Below are positions 17,238 to 25,194 of a stretch of DNA of 64,000 nucleotides, piece after piece. The notes beneath the pieces were generated by a model that saw only the letters and a program-made list of their open reading frames with translations, did not search any database and was not told the DNA's origin. Numbering within the stretch: position 1 is the first letter of the stretch; each line of letters opens with the position of its first letter. The stretch spans positions 1-64,000 of the forward strand of contig CAZLKF010000001.1 in assembly GCA_964560085.1 (NCBI GenBank). The letters are read 5' to 3'. Position numbers and translations under genes: made by a program. This DNA is from RUG11241 sp964560085. Its GTDB lineage: Bacteria; Bacillota_I; Bacilli_A; RF39; UBA660.

Positions 17238-17810
17238 TTATTTTTTTAATATGCTTAAGATATTTGTTACACGATATAAAATCATGTTACTTTGATTAAT
17301 TGCTAAACTTTTTCCGCAAGCTTTACCACCGATTGTTAATGATGCAATAATAGCTGTCACTGTTAAAGTTGTAACTATTTGATTAAAACTTAAAGCACTA
17401 GCAATTTTGCCTGCAATTGCAATACCAGCCGATCCAGAAATGATGCCACAAATATCACCGATAACGTCATTACAAAATGATGATACTTTTGAAGCGTTTT
17501 TGATAAATCTGACAGCCATTGGTGCTCCTTTAATTTTTTGGGAAGCCATTGAATGAAATGGTGCTTCATCGGCAGAAGCAACAGCTAAACCAATCATATC
17601 AAAGATAACGCCAATTAATATAAATACTAATACTAGTAGAATTCCGACACCAATATTCACACCTGGCATTAAAGATTCTGAAACAAAAGAAAATATGAAG
17701 GAAATAATGAATGAGAGAATCGTAATTATGATAATCCAAGATGCTTGTTTCTTCTTACCTTTTCTTCTTTTTTTATCGCCTGATTTTAAAGCGGAAAGAT
17801 CTTTATTCAT
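17238..17810 (-). CDS. oapA: OLE-RNA-associated membrane protein OapA
   Basis: The 190-residue protein has a very basic N-terminus (KSGDKKRRKGKKK), about four membrane helices, and the D-x3-D motif DVIGD at residues 115-119, followed by a glycine-rich ICGIISGSAG segment. D-x3-D in a small basic four-helix protein encoded directly downstream of a structured RNA of about 0.6 kb is the signature of OapA, which binds OLE RNA and tethers it to the membrane. OapA homologues are sometimes labelled CorB-like or magnesium transporter. The ATG at 17810 has GGTGA five bases upstream; a GTG at 17819 lies inside that site. It has its own promoter. Confidence 0.85.
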   Translation of the reverse strand: MNKDLSALKSGDKKRRKGKKKQASWIIIITILSFIISFIFSFVSESLMPGVNIGVGILLVLVFILIGVIFDMIGLAVASADEAPFHSMASQKIKGAPMAVRFIKNASKVSSFCNDVIGDICGIISGSAGIAIAGKIASALSFNQIVTTLTVTAIIASLTIGGKACGKSLAINQSNMILYRVTNILSILKK

Positions 17811-17827
17811 ATTTTTCACCTACTACA

Positions 17828-17856
17828 ATAATATATTTTTTTAACTTTAAAGTCAA
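17828..17856 (-). promoter_or_regulatory. sigma-A promoter of oapA
   Basis: On the minus strand: TTGACT (17856-17851), a 17-base spacer and TATTAT (17833-17828), directly after the OLE RNA terminator. oapA can therefore be transcribed separately from the RNA. Confidence 0.6.
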
Positions 17857-17857
17857 C

Positions 17858-17880
17858 AAAAAAAGAGATAAACTCTTTAT
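17858..17880 (-). terminator. terminator of the OLE RNA
   Basis: On the minus strand AAAGAG, loop TTTAT and CTCTTT are followed by a T-run. It defines the 3' end of the large non-coding RNA. Confidence 0.65.
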
Positions 17881-18441
17881 TGTCTAATGGTCAATAATAA
17901 AGTAAACTTTGCGACTTAGGTCAAGTAGAATTTCTCTAAAACTTACTTTCAGTTACCCAAAAGCGGTTCCCCTTTAAAAGTTTCAATATACTGTTACCAA
18001 ATATATGACTTGATTACCACTTAGATCGCACTGCAATCCTCAATTATGTACACTCTAGGGGTTTTCCCCACCACCTGATTATTATTTATTCTTTTTTGCA
18101 ACTGTTGTTTCAACTTTGCAATCTTAAAGTTTTTGGCCAAAAACTTTAAGACATGTATCAAATATCCCCAACAAATCACTCAAGACAAGCTACACTGCTC
18201 GTAACTCATCGCCACATAGCAGGTTTAATCCTAATTCGTGTATAAACACAAGGTTAGGTCTCCAGGATCATTGGTACGTCCTTATATGCCATTATAAGTG
18301 CCCAATAACCACTTCTTCCAGCATCCACCCCAAACTGGGCGTATGAAGCAAACACAAGAAGTTTCACAGATATGCTCTTTAACGGATTTTTAGCCCCGTC
18401 TTCATAATAAACAAAAGTGACTAGAATAATGCGCCACTGAT
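17858..18441 (-). ncRNA. ole: OLE (ornate, large, extremophilic) RNA
   Basis: A stretch of about 580 bases without a credible gene is markedly richer in G/C than the flanking intergenic DNA. It is bounded on the minus strand by a perfect promoter and an intrinsic terminator, and is followed by a gene for a D-x3-D OapA-type protein. Stable helices are visible, including a perfect 14-bp palindrome at 18123-18150 and a CCTAA...TTAGG helix around 18228-18256. Length, position and partner gene match OLE RNA, a ribonucleoprotein scaffold linked to magnesium, alcohol and cold tolerance in Firmicutes. tmRNA and RNase P were considered but lack their hallmark ends. Exact ends are inferred. Confidence 0.85.
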
Positions 18442-18447
18442 GCATAA

Positions 18448-18476
18448 ATTGTAGCAGAAAAATTCGTTTCTGTCAA
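18448..18476 (-). promoter_or_regulatory. sigma-A promoter of the OLE RNA
   Basis: On the minus strand: TTGACA (18476-18471), exactly 17 bases and TACAAT (18453-18448) with an upstream TG. It predicts a start near 18441 for the long RNA. Confidence 0.8.
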
Positions 18477-18591
18477 ATCAGCGTCAATATAACATATGAA
18501 ATAATCCTTATTTTATGTGTGTTTTTAATAGACATTGCATTTATTTATTTTATTTTGAAGATAAATAAGTTATAATATAGATGGTGGTAAT

Positions 18592-20331
18592 ATGAAAGAT
18601 AAACATAAAATTAATTATGCTTTGATTATATCTTTTCTGATTTTAATCTTAGTTATTATTTATTCGATATATGTAGTTATTAAAATGCATAACAATGAAA
18701 ATTTTATATTGTTAATGATAAATGCGGCAGTTTTATTGCTAATTTCTGTTTTTGCAATCATTAACCAGTTTCGGATGAAAGCTAAGAAGAGCCAATTTAC
18801 TTTATTAAATTCCTTTACCGCTATTATATTCGCAATTTGTACTTTTATTGTTGTTAATAATACGACAACAGTAGCTTTAGAAGATAGTATACCTAATTTT
18901 GTTGGGAAAAATATTACGGAAGCATTAGCATGGGCGAATGAAAATAAAATTGAAATTGATCAAATATATGAGTTCAGTGATAATTATGATGAATACATCA
19001 TTTTTAATCAGAGCATTGAAGCCGGAACATTTGTGAAAGATATCAATAATTTAACTATTACAATTTCTTCTGGTTATAATTATGATAAAAAAGTTATTAT
19101 TCCTTCTTATGTAGGTCAAAATATTGAAATGTTTCTAACTAATATGGATTCATTACATTTGAATAATGTTAAAATTAAATATGAAATAAATGATAATTAT
19201 GAAAAAGATATTATTATCTCTCAAAATATGACAGGTGAAATTCGCCGAAATGATGCAATAAATATTTATGTTTCACTTGGTAAAAAAGACAACTTAACAG
19301 ATGTAACAATGATTGATTTAAAACAATCTAATTTATTTGAGTCAATTCTATTTTTAGAAAAGAATGGAATTAATTATGAAATAAAAGAAGAATTTAGCAA
19401 CGAAAAAGTTAATATGGTTATAAATCAATCAATAGAAGCTGGTGGAACGGTTAAACCTTTATCAGAAAAAGTTATAATTACTATATCAAAAGGTAATAAA
19501 ATAATTGTTCCTGATTTATTGAATATGTCGGTTGATCAAGTTATTGCTTGGATTAGTGATAATAATTTAAAAATTGCTTTCAGTGATGCATATGATGCAA
19601 AAATTGAAGTCGGAAAGATAATTAGTGCTAATTATAAAGAAGATGATGTTATTGAAGAAGGTACAACTGTAAAAATAGTAACTTCTAAAGGCGCTCTAAA
19701 GATGCGAAAATTTGCTTCTTTAAATGAGTTCCGGACTTGGGCAAATACATACAATATTTTATATAATGAAACTTATGAATTTAATAATACAGTGGCAAAA
19801 GGCTCAATAGTTAGTTTTTCTTTAGAAGAAAATGATTTAATTGATATAAAAAATGAAATAGTTGTTACTATTTCTAATGGTAAACCAATTACTATTCCTA
19901 ATTTTGTTGGTAAAACTAAAACTGAGATTTTAGCAAGCTGTAATAACTTGAATTGTCAATTTAGTTATGGAAATTACTCTTCTACTGCTAAAGATGCAGC
20001 TTTAAGTCAAAATAAAAAAGCTGGTTCGACAGTAGTAAGTGGTACAACAGTTTCTATCTCCTTAAGCAAAGGCACTGCAAAAACATTTACAATTGAATTA
20101 TATGAGTCATTAATAATGGGAAATGGTAATCCAAGTTACAATAATACAGTCAAATCTTTAAAAAAGTATTTTGCTGATAATTATCCTGATGTAACTTTTA
20201 ACTTTAAATCTACAAACAAGAGTAATGATTATTATAATTCAGGATTTATTCATGAAAATAGTCAAATAAGAGATGGCAGCAAAGTTACACAGGGGAAAAC
20301 ATATACTGTTTTAATAACAGATTTCAATTAA
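18592..20331 (+). CDS. kinase-less multi-PASTA membrane protein
   Basis: The 579-residue protein has three N-terminal membrane helices (about 8-30, 39-58 and 72-91). An extracellular chain of about six PASTA-like repeats follows, each beginning with a V/IP-x-F/Y-VG-type turn: SIPNFVGKNITEAL near 98, VIIPSYVGQN near 170, IIVPDLLNMS near 303 and ITIPNFVGKT near 436. PASTA domains bind muropeptides or lipid II. No Ser/Thr kinase domain is attached and the cytosolic part is minimal, so this is not PrkC/StkP. It may be a wall sensor or scaffold. GGTGGT precedes the ATG. Confidence 0.85.
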   Translation: MKDKHKINYALIISFLILILVIIYSIYVVIKMHNNENFILLMINAAVLLLISVFAIINQFRMKAKKSQFTLLNSFTAIIFAICTFIVVNNTTTVALEDSIPNFVGKNITEALAWANENKIEIDQIYEFSDNYDEYIIFNQSIEAGTFVKDINNLTITISSGYNYDKKVIIPSYVGQNIEMFLTNMDSLHLNNVKIKYEINDNYEKDIIISQNMTGEIRRNDAINIYVSLGKKDNLTDVTMIDLKQSNLFESILFLEKNGINYEIKEEFSNEKVNMVINQSIEAGGTVKPLSEKVIITISKGNKIIVPDLLNMSVDQVIAWISDNNLKIAFSDAYDAKIEVGKIISANYKEDDVIEEGTTVKIVTSKGALKMRKFASLNEFRTWANTYNILYNETYEFNNTVAKGSIVSFSLEENDLIDIKNEIVVTISNGKPITIPNFVGKTKTEILASCNNLNCQFSYGNYSSTAKDAALSQNKKAGSTVVSGTTVSISLSKGTAKTFTIELYESLIMGNGNPSYNNTVKSLKKYFADNYPDVTFNFKSTNKSNDYYNSGFIHENSQIRDGSKVTQGKTYTVLITDFN

Positions 20332-20355
20332 AAAAGGAAACTTAGTTTCCTTTTT
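20331..20355. terminator. bidirectional terminator between the PASTA gene and uppP
   Basis: AAAAAGGAAAC pairs with GTTTCCTTTTT around TTA. The stops of both convergent genes lie at its edges. Confidence 0.8.
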
Positions 20356-21166
20356 ATATGCCTAATAACATTAATATTAATACAATTACTCCAAGAATAA
20401 TTCGATAATAACCAAAAATTTTAAAATCGTGTTTCTTAATATAATTCATTAAAAATTTTATAACAATTAGTGATGTTGCAAAAGCGACTAACATTCCAAC
20501 AACCAAAGCAATTAATTCATTGGTTTGAAAATTAAAACCAAATTTTACAGCTTTTAGTAAACTAGCTCCTAACATGACAGGAATTGCCATAAAAAAGGTA
20601 AATTCAGCGGCTATTGTTCGTGAGACACCTAATACTAATCCCCCGATTATTGTTGCTCCTGAGCGTGATACACCAGGAAATATGGCAGCCAATAATTGAC
20701 ATATTCCGATTATTATAGCACTTTGCAATGTAATTTCATTTATGGTGTTAAATTTTACTGTTGGTTTTTTATTCTCAATAATTATAAATATAATACCGAC
20801 AACAATTAAGGCAATTGAAACAGATATTTCATTATAAAATAAACTTTCAAAGAAATCGTCAAAAAACAATCCTACAACAGCAGCTGGAATACAGGAAATA
20901 GCAATCTTGATCCACATCGTAAATATGTCTTTTTTGATAAAATTCTTTTCTTTCATACTAAAAGGCCATATTTTTTTGAAGAATAATACAATTACAGCGA
21001 ATATTGCTCCTAGTTGAATCACTACTCTAAACATTTCTAAAAATTCAGCTGTAAAATTGAATTTTAAGAATTTCTCAATGATTATTAAATGACCAGTACT
21101 ACTAATTGGTAACCATTCTGTTATACCTTCAATAATTCCATAAAATATTATTTTTAAAATTTCCAT
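20354..21166 (-). CDS. uppP: undecaprenyl-diphosphatase UppP
   Basis: UppP (BacA) is an integral membrane phosphatase that recycles undecaprenyl diphosphate for wall synthesis and can confer bacitracin tolerance. The 270-residue protein shows the diagnostic motifs EGITEWLPISSTGHLI near the N-terminus and PGVSRSGATIIGGL in the middle, with about eight helices. It is downstream of the ylmC-family gene. A Bce-type bacitracin/peptide module is encoded at 50-55 kb, and uppS at 39 kb makes the carrier precursor. Confidence 0.96.
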   Translation of the reverse strand: MEILKIIFYGIIEGITEWLPISSTGHLIIIEKFLKFNFTAEFLEMFRVVIQLGAIFAVIVLFFKKIWPFSMKEKNFIKKDIFTMWIKIAISCIPAAVVGLFFDDFFESLFYNEISVSIALIVVGIIFIIIENKKPTVKFNTINEITLQSAIIIGICQLLAAIFPGVSRSGATIIGGLVLGVSRTIAAEFTFFMAIPVMLGASLLKAVKFGFNFQTNELIALVVGMLVAFATSLIVIKFLMNYIKKHDFKIFGYYRIILGVIVLILMLLGI

Positions 21167-21212
21167 ACTAAAACCTTACTTTCACTTTTAAGATTATAGC
21201 ACAAACGAATTA

Positions 21213-21440
21213 CTAGAGCAATAGTTTTACAAGAATTACATCCTCACCTATTTTTTCAATTTGCTGCCATTTTATTTCGATATCTTCCTTGTTAGTAAAA
21301 ATTGCTATTCCCTTTCCTTGTTCGACAATCATACTACTCATTTTACCATTTAAATCAATGATTATGTCAATAATATTTCCGACTTTTTTTCCATCAGAGA
21401 TATTGATTACATCTTTATTTTGTAATTCAGATAGCCTCAT
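21213..21440 (-). CDS. ylmC: YlmC/YmxH-family PRC-barrel protein
   Basis: This 75-residue single PRC-barrel domain protein starts MRLSELQNKDVINISDGKKVG, which is typical of the YlmC/YmxH family. These proteins are conserved next to sigG in spore formers (sigE-sigG-ylmA-ylmC in B. subtilis) and their exact role is unknown. Here it lies 50 bases downstream of sigG, preserving that order. Confidence 0.85.
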   Translation of the reverse strand: MRLSELQNKDVINISDGKKVGNIIDIIIDLNGKMSSMIVEQGKGIAIFTNKEDIEIKWQQIEKIGEDVILVKLLL

Positions 21441-21490
21441 ATTATCACCAGTTAATATATATGCAAAATTTCTTTAATATTTCCAAATTA

Positions 21491-22267
21491 TCAATTCATT
21501 AATTTTTTTAATGAATCAATTCCGCTACGTTCTAATCGCGATATTTGGGCTTGCGAAATACCTATTTCTTCTGCTAACTCCATTTGTGTTTTACCAATTA
21601 TGTATCTTTGAAATATGATATATTGTTCTTTAGGTTTGATTTTTTTTATAGCATCTTTTAATGCTATATGCAATTCTAAAGGATACAAATTATTTTTCTT
21701 ATCTTCCAATTGATCACACAAATAGATTGTATCGCCACCATCATTAAATATTGGTTCATACATACTTACAGTTTCATACATTGATTCAAAAGCATTAGAT
21801 ATTTCAAAACTTGTAACATTCATATGTTTAGCAATTTCATCAATTGTCACTTCTCTATTATATTTATTTGTTAATTCTTCTTTTACCTTCAATGCTTGAT
21901 AAGCTAAATCTTTGATACTTCTAGCCACTCTTACACTACTATTATCCCTCAAATAACGTTTTATTTCGCCCAATATCATTGGAACTGCATATGTCGAGAA
22001 TTTTACATCATGTGATAAATCAAAATTGTCTATGGCCTTTATTAGACCAATACACCCTACTTGAAATAGATCATCCAAATTATCAGTACGATTGTTGTAC
22101 CTTCGCAATATTGATAACACTAATTTTAGATTACCATTAATTAAAATTTCTTTTGCATTTAAATCGCCTTGCTGATACTGTTTAAATAAGGCAACCATTT
22201 CTTCTCCTTTTAAAACTTTGATATTCGCAGTATTCACGTTCGCAATTTCTACTTTGTGACGTGCCAA
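21491..22267 (-). CDS. sigG: forespore sigma factor SigG
   Basis: SigG directs late forespore transcription. The 258-residue protein aligns from its first residues with B. subtilis SigG (ARHKVEI here, SRNKVEI there), and contains GNLKLVLS, DDLFQVGCIGLIKAIDNFDL and VKFSTYAVPMILGEIKRYL in region 2. Region 4.2 helix-turn-helix is MELAEEIGISQAQISRLE. The start is TTG at 22265-22267, confirmed by the family N-terminus and an AAAGGAG site eight bases away. That site is buried in a leader hairpin. The gene lies about 5 kb downstream of sigE rather than adjacent to it. Confidence 0.95.
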   Translation of the reverse strand: MARHKVEIANVNTANIKVLKGEEMVALFKQYQQGDLNAKEILINGNLKLVLSILRRYNNRTDNLDDLFQVGCIGLIKAIDNFDLSHDVKFSTYAVPMILGEIKRYLRDNSSVRVARSIKDLAYQALKVKEELTNKYNREVTIDEIAKHMNVTSFEISNAFESMYETVSMYEPIFNDGGDTIYLCDQLEDKKNNLYPLELHIALKDAIKKIKPKEQYIIFQRYIIGKTQMELAEEIGISQAQISRLERSGIDSLKKLMN

Positions 22268-22269
22268 AT

Positions 22270-22313
22270 AAAAATCTCCTTTCGCTATTGTTATGAAGCG
22301 ATTGGAGATTTTT
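22270..22313 (-). promoter_or_regulatory. hairpin sequestering the sigG ribosome binding site
   Basis: AAAAATCTCC (22270-22279, plus strand) pairs with GGAGATTTTT (22304-22313), with an inner CGCT/AGCG helix. In sigG mRNA the 3' arm contains the GGAG of the Shine-Dalgarno site. Read-through transcripts from upstream genes would fold it shut. The same hairpin with its U-rich end may also terminate the DUF4358-type lipoprotein gene upstream. Confidence 0.7.
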
Positions 22314-22318
22314 TATTC
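22289..22318 (-). promoter_or_regulatory. candidate forespore (sigma-G/F type) promoter of sigG
   Basis: On the minus strand GAATA (22318-22314), an 18-base spacer and CATAACA (22295-22289) resemble the sigma-G consensus GNATR-N18-CATNNTA, with one -10 mismatch. Initiation near 22282 would exclude the hairpin's 5' arm and leave the ribosome site free. It is a pattern match only. Confidence 0.4.
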
Positions 22319-22319
22319 A

Positions 22320-22760
22320 TTATTCACTTTTGTCAGGTTTAAATTCATTTAATTGTTTATTATATATTTCTTCATTTTTATCAGAGACAACATATATTAG
22401 ATAATCATCAATACTGTTAACTAATTTTTTTTCGATTCTTTCTTTACTACTTTCATTGTTTTTAAGTAAATAATCAAAAAATTTATTTATCTCTTTTTTA
22501 GCACTTCGTTCACTACCATTTGGTAATACATATACGTATGCATCTAATGGATTATTGTACGATACTTTAAATATGTATTCTTTAAAATTGCTTAAATCAA
22601 GACCATATACATCAGTTAATTCTTTATCACTGATCTCAATCATGTGCGTAAAATTCTTATCAATCGAGGTCATAAAGTCACTTCGTGATATTTTTACACT
22701 TTCACAGCCGACTAATAATGTTAGACATAACGCAGATAAAACATACTTAATATATTTCAT
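22320..22760 (-). CDS. lipoprotein, DUF4358-like
   Basis: The 146-residue protein has a lipoprotein signal peptide (MKYIKYVLSALCLTLLVGC) with the lipidated Cys at 19. The mature part (SDKELTDVYGLDLSNFKEYIFKV and a second alpha/beta segment) resembles DUF4358 lipoproteins common in spore-forming Clostridia; this family call is from memory of the pattern. It is directly upstream of sigG on the same strand, which suggests but does not prove a sporulation link. Confidence 0.65.
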   Translation of the reverse strand: MKYIKYVLSALCLTLLVGCESVKISRSDFMTSIDKNFTHMIEISDKELTDVYGLDLSNFKEYIFKVSYNNPLDAYVYVLPNGSERSAKKEINKFFDYLLKNNESSKERIEKKLVNSIDDYLIYVVSDKNEEIYNKQLNEFKPDKSE

Positions 22761-22785
22761 ATTATCACCTATTTAATTATAACAA

Positions 22786-22815
22786 AAAATAGAGATAATG
22801 CAATATCTCTATTTT
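22786..22815 (-). terminator. terminator after the phosphodiester glycosidase gene
   Basis: AAAATAGAGATA pairs with TATCTCTATTTT (loop of six). On the minus strand it directly follows the stop region of the 22809-23873 gene. Confidence 0.7.
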
Positions 22816-23873
22816 ACAATCCAAGCATCCGGTAAATATCTATCGCCAGCATATCCCCAGCCACCAGTTTGATTTATGACTTCCCCATCAATAACTAATG
22901 TTGAAGATCCACCACCATCTAAATTGGCAGCATTATAGGCTTTGTAGCGAGTTAATATCTCAATTAAATCATTCATTGTAGCGCCTAGTGCTCTTTTTCC
23001 AAGATTACGACCATCAAAGACAATGAATAAGACAATTCCATCTTTTCTTTGTGCAATAACAGTTCTTGGTGCATAGCCCCAACCGCCATTTCCATTAATT
23101 TTAGCTGCTTGACCATTAACTATTAGAAAAGGTCCAAATGTCATTGCATCACGCATACCATCGGCAATAGCTTCTTCAGCACTTTTTGTCGTTAGAACCA
23201 ATATATTATCATTATTAAATCCAATAATTCCACGATCTCCATTGATTGTTCCATTTTGATAAAGAATTTTTCCGTCTTTTATAACAACACCACTTGGTAT
23301 TAATTTGCGTCCAGAACGTGAAAAACCAGATGCATTTATTGCAACAGAGGCGCCTTGTTCTTCAGCAAAATCCTTTAAATGTTGACCACCATTATTAATA
23401 TTACTTGATACCGCATAACTTACTCTTGAGGAATCATAAACAACAGTAACATAAGCATTAGTATTGTTGACTTCAATTGAAAAGTACTTATACAAGTCAT
23501 TATCATTTTCACGTTTTAGGATTTGTTCTTCATATACTGATTCATAAACCCCGGTATCTTTATTATCAGAAAATACAATAGCTGAAGTATCAGTATCGGC
23601 ATAAATCATTTCAACATAATTTTTACTGATTGTTTCTTGAATCATTTCTTCAGAGTAAAAAGTCCTAGCAAGATATTTATGAGTAGCAGTAGTCATTGAA
23701 GATGTAATCCAAAAATTTCTAAAGAAATCAAATGGACCATATAATATAAATAAACTAGCAACGGCTAAAACATCTAATATGATAAAAGTAATAAACCAAC
23801 CATTATGTGATTTGTTTTTCCTTTTTTTTGTATCTTTTTCATTAATTATCAATTTTTCTATTTTTTCTTCCAT
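22809..23873 (-). CDS. membrane-anchored phosphodiester glycosidase (NAGPA family)
   Basis: The 354-residue protein has one N-terminal membrane helix (about 26-46) and an extracytoplasmic NAGPA domain. Diagnostic segments are SGVVIKDGKI, GPFLIVNGQ, PRTVIAQRKDGIV and the catalytic-region NLDGGGSSTLV. Family members cleave phosphodiester-linked sugars such as GlcNAc-1-phosphate units or act on exopolysaccharide; the substrate here is unknown. It follows the DUF6273-like gene with a three-base gap. Confidence 0.85.
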   Translation of the reverse strand: MEEKIEKLIINEKDTKKRKNKSHNGWFITFIILDVLAVASLFILYGPFDFFRNFWITSSMTTATHKYLARTFYSEEMIQETISKNYVEMIYADTDTSAIVFSDNKDTGVYESVYEEQILKRENDNDLYKYFSIEVNNTNAYVTVVYDSSRVSYAVSSNINNGGQHLKDFAEEQGASVAINASGFSRSGRKLIPSGVVIKDGKILYQNGTINGDRGIIGFNNDNILVLTTKSAEEAIADGMRDAMTFGPFLIVNGQAAKINGNGGWGYAPRTVIAQRKDGIVLFIVFDGRNLGKRALGATMNDLIEILTRYKAYNAANLDGGGSSTLVIDGEVINQTGGWGYAGDRYLPDAWIVK

Positions 23874-23876
23874 AAA

Positions 23877-25169
23877 TCACCAACTTATTTCATATGGATT
23901 ACTATTGGTTCCAGTACCGACAGTTATTTTTAATGCTTTATCAATATTTACAACTGGATAAATCTCTTTTTCAGCACTCGGTAAAATCAAATAGTAATTG
24001 CCAGTCTCACTTATTGTATAAATTGTATCAATAGTATTAGGAGTTATTAAAAATGAATTAATCTTATTACTAATAAAATAGTCGCCAACTTTTGGTAAAC
24101 CAACGTAAGCCTGTACTGACTCATCAAGCGTTTTTTGGTAATCATAATTAGTATATAATCCATTATAGAAATTTCCTGAAACGATAAAATCTTTATTTTC
24201 AATTGTATTGTAATAAGTATTGTTTAAATATTTATAAATACTACTATTTAGATATTTATTATTAGAACCAAATTTTTTTGTTAAACATTCATCATTTTCT
24301 TTTAGACATATTTCCGAAATCAATGTGACTGCATCATCACTAATTGATTGTATACGCCACACGTTATTATTAAATGAAACATATTCACCAATTAAAGCTT
24401 TACTGATAGTGTTGTTGGTGCTTTCTTTTAGAATATAAGGATCATCAAGTTTCCCTGTTCCTTTTACAAGTGAAAGAGAGCTTTTTAAACGAATAGTTGG
24501 ACGAACATTAAAAGCTAAATTGTCACGATTAATTCCTAGTTCACCTTGACTATTAATAAACCAATACTGACCTTCAGTTGTTTGATTAATAAGCCAAAAC
24601 ATAGAATTATTATTTATGAAACTCTTAGTTCCTCCAGTTATATTATACGTATGTAAATCTAATAAAGAAATATCGGATTCTTCAGTAGAACCACAAATTA
24701 AATTACTTAAATCATTTAATTTGTCAGCACAATATTCTGTTTTAACTAAATATTCTGGATCTAATGTTTGATAAAAATCATTTAGATATTTAGTTAAATA
24801 TTCATTATTTTCATAACTAGGATTAATTAAAGAAAGAGAATCATTCATAATTAAATCAATTGTTTTATCTTTATTTACTTTGATAATACGCCATAAATGG
24901 CCAGAATACCAAACGTAATTTTCAGTTGCATTATTTTTATATATATATTCATCTTTATTAATATATAATCCACCATCAGCATTAGAAACATTAATAGTCG
25001 CTTCGAGCAAATCAGTAAATGTTTTAGAATTTGTTTCCTGCTCTTCCGCGGTTGAATTTTCTTCCAAATAATATTTTATAAATCGATAAGAATATGCAAA
25101 TAATAAACCAATAATAAAAGTTGCACTAGCAATAATAAAGCATTTCTTTATGCTTATCTTTCTTTTCAT
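23877..25169 (-). CDS. membrane-anchored protein with two DUF6273-like repeats
   Basis: The 430-residue protein has one membrane helix (about 10-30) and an extracellular part built from two related halves. Each has a Trp-Arg-Ile core (VWYSGHLWRIIKV near 86-98, VSFNNNVWRIQSI near 264-276), a YLN segment, and an ending of the type GTG-x-(D/N)PY-(I/E) (GTGKLDDPYIL near 238 and GTGTNSNPYEI at the C-terminus). It is therefore an internal duplication. This layout is seen in Firmicute surface proteins of unknown function. AGGTG precedes the ATG. It lies between dxs and the glycosidase gene. Confidence 0.7.
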   Translation of the reverse strand: MKRKISIKKCFIIASATFIIGLLFAYSYRFIKYYLEENSTAEEQETNSKTFTDLLEATINVSNADGGLYINKDEYIYKNNATENYVWYSGHLWRIIKVNKDKTIDLIMNDSLSLINPSYENNEYLTKYLNDFYQTLDPEYLVKTEYCADKLNDLSNLICGSTEESDISLLDLHTYNITGGTKSFINNNSMFWLINQTTEGQYWFINSQGELGINRDNLAFNVRPTIRLKSSLSLVKGTGKLDDPYILKESTNNTISKALIGEYVSFNNNVWRIQSISDDAVTLISEICLKENDECLTKKFGSNNKYLNSSIYKYLNNTYYNTIENKDFIVSGNFYNGLYTNYDYQKTLDESVQAYVGLPKVGDYFISNKINSFLITPNTIDTIYTISETGNYYLILPSAEKEIYPVVNIDKALKITVGTGTNSNPYEISW

Positions 25170-25194
25170 GTAAACACCTCATTTATTGATTATA

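Noticed and set aside
17858..18441. tmRNA or RNase P RNA as identity of the long RNA
   Set aside because: I found no tRNA-like ends, tag frame or CCA for tmRNA. The downstream D-x3-D protein fits OLE better than RNase P.
18254..18445. A 63-codon minus-strand frame inside the OLE RNA region
   Set aside because: It begins at the predicted transcription start without a ribosome site. It lies in sequence constrained as structured RNA and looks like the kind of spurious ORF that OLE RNA often produces.
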